Assembly: GCA_003670425.1 (NCBI GenBank)
Contig: QWRL01000083.1
Location: 1 to 9,890, forward strand
Origin: Chloroflexota bacterium
GTDB lineage: Bacteria; Chloroflexota; Anaerolineae; Anaerolineales; UBA11657
Direction: 5' to 3'
DNA: 9,890 nt
The position numbers and the translations under genes were made by a program. Positions 5,875-9,890 of the stretch are shown in pieces (position 1 is the stretch's first letter; each line of letters begins with the position of its first letter). A model generated the notes under the pieces. That model did not search any database. It saw only the letters and a list, made by a program, of their open reading frames with translations, and was not told the origin of the DNA.

Positions 5875-6909
5875 ATGCACGCCGGCCAGTTGCTGCTTCG
5901 CAAAGCCGGGTCCGCTCTGTTGACCATCGGCTTCGTGCTGGTGCTCAACTTTTTTCTGTTTCGCGTGCTGCCGGGCGACCCGGCGCGCGCCGGCATCAAA
6001 GATCCGCGCATGACGCGCGCGGCACAGGCCGCCATTCACGAGCGCTTCGGGCTGGACAAGCCAGTGCTGCCCTGCCTTGCCAGCCTCAACCCGCTGCGCC
6101 GCGGCCCGTGCCTGGTGAACCCGCTGCAAACGCAGTTCTTCATCTACGTCAACAACTTGCTGCATGGCGAGCTGGGCATCAGCTACCACACTAAAATTCC
6201 GGTGGGCCAGCTGCTGCGCGCGCGCTTGTGGAACACGGCCGTGCTGCTGAGCGCCGGCCAGACGCTGGCAATTGTGCTGGGCGTGGCCGGCGGAGTGCTG
6301 GCAGCGTGGCAGGCGCATACACGCATCGATTACGCAGCGCTCATCATCAGCCTTGTGGCGTGGAGCCTGCCCACTTTTTGGCTGGGATTGATCCTGCTGT
6401 TTTGGGGCAGCCGCTATGCCGGCTTGCCAATTGGCGGGCAGCTCACGCCCGGGCTGGCAGCTGCCGGCACGTGGGCACAGTTTACCGACGCGGCCCGCCA
6501 TCTGGTGCTGCCCACCCTCACCCAAACGATCATCTATCTCGCCGAGTATCTGCTGATCATGCGCAGCACCATGCTGGATGTGCTGGCCGAGGATTACATC
6601 CTCACCGCCAAGGCCAAGGGGTTGAGCACGTTTCAGGTGCTCAAGGACCATGCGCTGCGCAATGCGGCGCTGCCCATCATCACAATTGTGGCGCTCAACC
6701 TTGGGTTCACGGTGGCCGGCGCGGTGCAGATTGAGGCGGTGTTTTCGTGGCCGGGCTTGGGGCAGGCAATTTTTGAGTCGGTGGCGCGGCGGGACTATCC
6801 GGTGCTGCAGGGCGCGTTCCTGCTGCTGGCCGTAAGCGTGATTGTTGCCAACCTGCTGGCAGACTTGCTGTACAGCTGGCTGGATCCGCGCGTGCAGGCA
6901 GCGCTATGA
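5875..6909 (+). CDS. dppB: DppB-type peptide ABC transporter permease with cysteine-bearing loop, right unit
   Basis: First permease of the right-hand importer, 344 residues, in the cytoplasmic membrane. Hydrophobic segments lie near 11-33, 117-143, 152-178, 209-230, 265-290 and 310-335, the six-helix pattern of this family. 'FRVLPGDPA' at 29-37 and 'GELGISY' at 98-104 are conserved family marks. The EAA loop contacting the ATPase is at 239-262 (EDYILTAKAKG..., DHALRN). 'FSWPGLGQAIFESVARRDYPV' at 290-310 closes the usual core. The first external loop, after 'FGLDKPVLP', is longer than in the left permease and contains Cys67 and Cys79, which may form a disulfide. No clear Shine-Dalgarno precedes the ATG, and no ATG or GTG start codon lies close upstream in frame. 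The stop overlaps the next start through ATGA, so translation is probably coupled to the fused DppC-DppD gene. Confidence 0.95.
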   Translation: MHAGQLLLRKAGSALLTIGFVLVLNFFLFRVLPGDPARAGIKDPRMTRAAQAAIHERFGLDKPVLPCLASLNPLRRGPCLVNPLQTQFFIYVNNLLHGELGISYHTKIPVGQLLRARLWNTAVLLSAGQTLAIVLGVAGGVLAAWQAHTRIDYAALIISLVAWSLPTFWLGLILLFWGSRYAGLPIGGQLTPGLAAAGTWAQFTDAARHLVLPTLTQTIIYLAEYLLIMRSTMLDVLAEDYILTAKAKGLSTFQVLKDHALRNAALPIITIVALNLGFTVAGAVQIEAVFSWPGLGQAIFESVARRDYPVLQGAFLLLAVSVIVANLLADLLYSWLDPRVQAAL

Positions 6910-8837
6910 GCGCGGATAGCAGCGCCGCAGCAGCAGCCTTCTGGCGCCACCTGCCGCGCAGCCGCATGGCACTGGCTGGCGCTGGCATGCTGCTGTTTGC
7001 GCTGGGGCTTGCAGTGTTCGCGCCGCTGCTGGCGGCGGAGGATCCGCGCCGCGCGCTGCTTGCCACAAGCTACGCCATCTACGCCGCGCCAAGCGCGCAG
7101 CATTGGCTGGGCACGGATGACGCCGGGCGCGACGTGCTGAGCAACCTGATCTTTGGCGCGCGCGTGTCGCTCACCGTCGGCTTTTTTGCGTCGTTCATTT
7201 CGGTTGCCATCGGCGGCAGCATTGGCATGCTGGCCGGCTATGCGGGCGGCGCCACTGACCGCGCACTGATGCGCTTCACCGATGTGGTGCTCGTCATTCC
7301 GGACCTGCCGCTGGCAATTGTGCTGGTGGCGCTCACCAAGCCCAGCCTGTTCAACATTATTCTGGTGATCGGGCTGGTGGGCTGGACCGGCACCGCACGC
7401 CTGGTGCGCGCGCAAACGCTGGCCGTAAAGCAGCGCAAGTTTGTGCACCGTGCGCGCGCCGTCGGCGCCAGCGACTGGCGCATCATCACCCGCCACATCT
7501 TTCCACTGGTGCTGCCGCTGCTGGTGGTCAACACCGTGCTGGTAATCTCGCTCGCAATTTTGGAAGAGAGCGCGCTGAGTTTTCTGGGCCTCTCAGATCC
7601 CACCACCGTCAGCTGGGGCCAGATGCTCAACTACGCGTTCTCGCGCGGCGCCACCAGCAGCGGCGCATGGTGGGCGCTGCTTGCACCCGGCGCCGGCATC
7701 GTGTGGGTGGTGCTGGGCTGCACGCTGCTGGGCTACGGCCTGGAGCAAATATTAAATCCGCGCGCCAAAGCGCATCATCTGATGCGCCAGGCTGCACCCC
7801 AAACCAGCGCTCCACAAAGTGCCGGCAGCGCGCCGGCAGATGCGCTGCTGGAAGTGCGCGGCTTGAGCGTGGATTTTGTGGCGCCGCAGCAGCCGCCCGC
7901 CCATGCCGTGCAGGATTTAAGTTTTGCGCTGCGGCCGGGCGAGATCATGGGGCTCGTCGGCGAGAGCGGCTGCGGCAAGACAACTTTGATTCTGAGCCTG
8001 CTGCGCTTGCTGCCGGCGGCTGGCCGCATCACCGGCGGGCAGGTGCTGTACCGCGGGCGCAACTTGCTGGCACTGCCGGAAGCGCAGCTGGCAGCCGTGC
8101 GCTGGAAGGAAATTGCGATTGTGTTTCAGGGCGCGATGAACGCGCTCAACCCGCTGCTGCCGGTGGGCCGCCAGATTGCCGAGGCAGTGGAACGCCATGA
8201 CCCAGCCGCCACGAACGCAGCAGTGGCGCGGCGCGTGGGTGAACTGCTGGAGCAAGTGGGCATTCCCGCCGCGCGTGGCCGGCAGTTCGCGCATCAATAT
8301 TCGGGCGGCATGCGCCAGCGCGCCATGATTGCAATGGCGCTGGCCTGCGATCCCAAGATCATCATTGCGGATGAGCCCACAACTGCGCTGGATGTAATCA
8401 TTCAGGCGCAAATCTTGGAGCTGCTGAACACGCTGCGCCAGCGCCTGGGGCTGGCGGTAATTTTTGTGACGCATGACCTGGGCGTGGTGGCCGAAATCTG
8501 CGACACAGTATTGGTGATGTACGGCGGCGTGGCGGCCGAGTACGCCTCCGTCGATGCGGTGTTCAACCAGCCGCAGCATCCCTACACGCGCGCACTGCTG
8601 GCCGCGTTTCCGGATTTTTCGCGCCAGCAAAATGCGCTGGTCTCCATTCCCGGCCAGCCGCCGCGCCTGCATGCGCTGCCGCCGGGCTGCCGCTTTGCGC
8701 CGCGCTGCAGCAGCGCCGTGGCGCAGTGCCACGCGCAGCAGCCGCGCCTGTTGCGCGTGGGCGCAGAACACTATGCCAGCTGCCACCTGCTGCAGCCCAC
8801 GCTGCCGGCGGGCGGTGCAATCCCGCAGCCCGCATGA
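6906..8837 (+). CDS. Fused DppC permease and DppD ATPase of peptide ABC transporter
   Basis: One 643-residue chain joins the second permease and one ATPase of the importer. Residues 1-285 are DppC: an N-terminal helix at about 22-43, 'HWLGTDDAGRDVLSNLIFGAR' around 66-86, the EAA loop at about 180-200 (HRARAVGASDWRIITRHIFP) and 'SALSFLGLSDP' at 222-232. Residues 286-312 form an Ala/Gln/Ser/Pro linker. Residues 313-643 are DppD: Walker A GESGCGKTT at 352-360, Q-loop Gln408, signature YSGGMRQR at 465-472, Walker B IIIADE at 485-490 with catalytic Glu490, D-loop ALDV at 494-497 and switch His523. The tail has the oligopeptide-transporter C-domain with HPYTRALL at 558-565 and cysteines 595, 601, 608 and 626, the layout of the iron-sulfur site described in DppD proteins. 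The frame is uninterrupted, so this is a true fusion. Similar permease/ATPase fusions are known in other bacteria. It overlaps both neighbours by ATGA. Confidence 0.95.
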   Translation: MSADSSAAAAAFWRHLPRSRMALAGAGMLLFALGLAVFAPLLAAEDPRRALLATSYAIYAAPSAQHWLGTDDAGRDVLSNLIFGARVSLTVGFFASFISVAIGGSIGMLAGYAGGATDRALMRFTDVVLVIPDLPLAIVLVALTKPSLFNIILVIGLVGWTGTARLVRAQTLAVKQRKFVHRARAVGASDWRIITRHIFPLVLPLLVVNTVLVISLAILEESALSFLGLSDPTTVSWGQMLNYAFSRGATSSGAWWALLAPGAGIVWVVLGCTLLGYGLEQILNPRAKAHHLMRQAAPQTSAPQSAGSAPADALLEVRGLSVDFVAPQQPPAHAVQDLSFALRPGEIMGLVGESGCGKTTLILSLLRLLPAAGRITGGQVLYRGRNLLALPEAQLAAVRWKEIAIVFQGAMNALNPLLPVGRQIAEAVERHDPAATNAAVARRVGELLEQVGIPAARGRQFAHQYSGGMRQRAMIAMALACDPKIIIADEPTTALDVIIQAQILELLNTLRQRLGLAVIFVTHDLGVVAEICDTVLVMYGGVAAEYASVDAVFNQPQHPYTRALLAAFPDFSRQQNALVSIPGQPPRLHALPPGCRFAPRCSSAVAQCHAQQPRLLRVGAEHYASCHLLQPTLPAGGAIPQPA

Positions 8838-9817
8838 ACACGCCGCTGCTGGAGGTGCGCGCACTGCACAAACATTTTGCGGCCGGGCCCGCTGCCTGGT
8901 TTCAGCCGCAGCCCGTGGTGCGCGCGCTGGATGGCGTCAGCCTGCAGCTGCAGCGCGGCGAGGTGCTGGCGCTGGTGGGCGAAAGTGGCTGCGGCAAGTC
9001 CACACTGGCACTCACCATCACCGGGCTGGAGGCCGCCACCCACGGCACAATTCTGTTTGCGGGCGAGGAAATGCAGCGCAGCAACAAAGCCCGGTTGCGT
9101 GCGCTGCGCCGCCAGATGCAAATGATTTTTCAGGATCCGTATGAGTCGCTGAATCCGTTGATGCGCGTGGCGGAGATTGTGGAAGAGCCGCTGCTGGTGC
9201 ACAGCATTGAGCCCGCGCCCGCTGCCCGCCGCGCCCGCGTACTGCGCGCCCTGGAGGATGCCGGCCTAAAACCGGCGCAGGAATTTGCAGCGCGCCTGCC
9301 GCACGAACTTTCCGGCGGGCAGCGCCAGCGCGTGGTGATTGCAAGCGCACTGGTGCTGCAGCCCGCGCTGCTGCTGGCGGACGAGCCGGTCTCGATGCTG
9401 GATGTGAGCATCCGCGCCGAGATCCTGAACCTGCTGGCCGCGCTGCGCGCACAACACAGTATTGCGGTGCTGTTCAGCACGCATGGACTGAGCAGCGCAG
9501 CCGCCCTGGCCGACCGCGTGGCCGTCATGTACCTTGGGCGGATTGTGGAGCTGGGCCCGGCGGCGCAAGTACTGCACAACCCGCTGCATCCGTACACGCG
9601 TGCGCTGCAGGCCGCGGTGCCGGTGGCCAACCCGCGCCAGCGCCACAGGCGCGTGGTGCTGCAAGGCGAAACGCCCAACCCCGCGCAGATACCGGCCGGC
9701 TGCCGCTTTCACCCGCGCTGCCCGCTGGCCGAGGCTCAATGCAAGGCCAACGACCCGCAGCTGCACACGGTGGCAGCCGGCCATAGCGCCGCGTGCCTGC
9801 TGCACGAGCAAAAATAA
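8834..9817 (+). CDS. dppF: DppF-type peptide ABC transporter ATPase
   Basis: Second ATPase, 327 residues, expected to pair with the DppD half of the fused protein and power import by ATP hydrolysis at the inner face of the membrane. The start at 8834 is chosen because its ATGA overlaps the previous stop and because 'MNTPLLEVRALHKHF' matches the family N-terminus. An in-frame ATG at 8726 would only add sequence lying inside the previous gene. Motifs are Walker A GESGCGKST at 49-57, Q-loop Gln100 in 'IFQDPYESLNP', signature LSGGQRQR at 159-166, Walker B LLLADE at 179-184 with Glu184, and switch His217. The residue after His217 is Gly, where most relatives have Asp (THDL). The C-domain has HPYTRAL at 252-258 and cysteines 290, 296, 303 and 321. 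All catalytic residues appear intact. Last gene of the operon. Confidence 0.95.
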   Translation: MNTPLLEVRALHKHFAAGPAAWFQPQPVVRALDGVSLQLQRGEVLALVGESGCGKSTLALTITGLEAATHGTILFAGEEMQRSNKARLRALRRQMQMIFQDPYESLNPLMRVAEIVEEPLLVHSIEPAPAARRARVLRALEDAGLKPAQEFAARLPHELSGGQRQRVVIASALVLQPALLLADEPVSMLDVSIRAEILNLLAALRAQHSIAVLFSTHGLSSAAALADRVAVMYLGRIVELGPAAQVLHNPLHPYTRALQAAVPVANPRQRHRRVVLQGETPNPAQIPAGCRFHPRCPLAEAQCKANDPQLHTVAAGHSAACLLHEQK

Positions 9818-9847
9818 AAAGCCCGGCGCCGTAACGCAGCGCCGGGC
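9811..9847 (-). terminator. Intrinsic terminator reading leftwards, after the dppF gene
   Basis: GCCCGGCGC (9821-9829) and its exact complement GCGCCGGGC (9839-9847) form a 9-bp GC stem with a 9-nt loop. On the minus strand the stem is followed by TTTTTATTTTT (9820-9810), the classical terminator layout. On the plus strand the A-tract precedes the hairpin and no T-tract follows it. It therefore best serves a convergent minus-strand gene to the right, although the stem would also close the dppF transcript. Confidence 0.75.
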
Positions 9848-9853
9848 ACAAAC

Positions 9854-9890
9854 TTACAGCTGCGTGAGCGGCGCAGCTAGGCGCTGGCCA
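9854..9890 (-). CDS. Possible C-terminal end of a convergent minus-strand gene
   Basis: An open minus-strand frame enters at the window edge and ends with TAA at 9856-9854, reading GQRLAAPLTQL before the stop. It ends 7 bp before the leftward terminator at 9811-9847, which is where a gene end would be expected. Eleven residues are too few to name a product, and chance open reading cannot be excluded. Confidence 0.35.
   Translation of the reverse strand, partial: GQRLAAPLTQL

Noticed and set aside
5299..6651. Long minus-strand open frame of 450 codons
   Set aside because: It lies antisense to a well-supported binding protein and permease, its translation is rich in His, Gln and Arg without recognisable motifs, and it is explained by the codon bias of GC-rich DNA.
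7782..7784. Internal ATG (Met293) that could start a separate DppD ATPase inside the fused gene
   Set aside because: No purine-rich ribosome site precedes it and the frame is continuous, so it is noted only as a test point.
7917..8864. Minus-strand open frame of 315 codons antisense to the DppD ATPase
   Set aside because: Low-complexity Ala/Arg/Gln/His translation opposite a complete ATPase; a GC-bias shadow.
1..9890. tRNA or rRNA genes, CRISPR arrays, insertion sequences, phage or defence genes
   Set aside because: None seen: the window is almost filled by seven transporter or enzyme genes, there are no regularly spaced repeats, and no transposase or integrase motif appears on either strand.

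Overview
The window holds two peptide-type ABC import systems facing outward from a shared control region, with a flavin amine oxidase between them. The organism is most likely a GC-rich bacterium that anchors its binding proteins as lipoproteins. The Ala/Pro/Thr-rich linker after the lipobox of the first binding protein, the fused DppC-DppD protein and the apparently leaderless oxidase gene fit Chloroflexota, with Deinococcota or Actinomycetota as alternatives. This assignment is an inference from style, not from a marker gene.

Left unit (minus strand, 1-2863). A sigma70-type promoter (TTGACC, 17 bp, TATTAT) drives a family 5 solute-binding lipoprotein (2790 to 961). A hairpin with a T-tract follows (890-924), then a DppB-type permease (866 leftwards) that runs off the window edge about 25-35 residues before its expected end. 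The other permease and the ATPases of this system, if present, lie to the left of the window.

Right unit (plus strand, 2934-9817). A TATAAT box ends exactly where a leaderless transcript of the next gene would require. That gene (2934-4103) encodes a protein of the monomeric sarcosine oxidase / N-methyltryptophan oxidase family with the covalent-FAD cysteine and the oxygen-activating lysine in place. After 46 bp comes a second family 5 solute-binding lipoprotein (4150-5808), then a GC-rich hairpin region, a DppB permease (5875-6909), a fused DppC permease + DppD ATPase (6906-8837) and a DppF ATPase (8834-9817). The last three genes overlap through ATGA junctions. The right-hand transporter therefore appears complete: binding protein, two permease domains and two ATPase domains in four polypeptides.

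At the right edge a hairpin with its T-tract on the minus strand (9811-9847) and the last 11 codons of a possible minus-strand gene (9854-9890) suggest a convergent neighbour.

How the genes may work together (inference): the transporters bring small peptides or peptide-like amines into the cell, and the oxidase removes an N-methyl group or oxidises a secondary amine of an imported compound, giving an aldehyde or imine and H2O2. The substrate cannot be read from the sequence. Each gene belongs to a known family. The less ordinary points are the arrangement, the leaderless oxidase, the altered substrate-pocket residue of the oxidase, and paired-cysteine insertions in the second binding protein and its permease.
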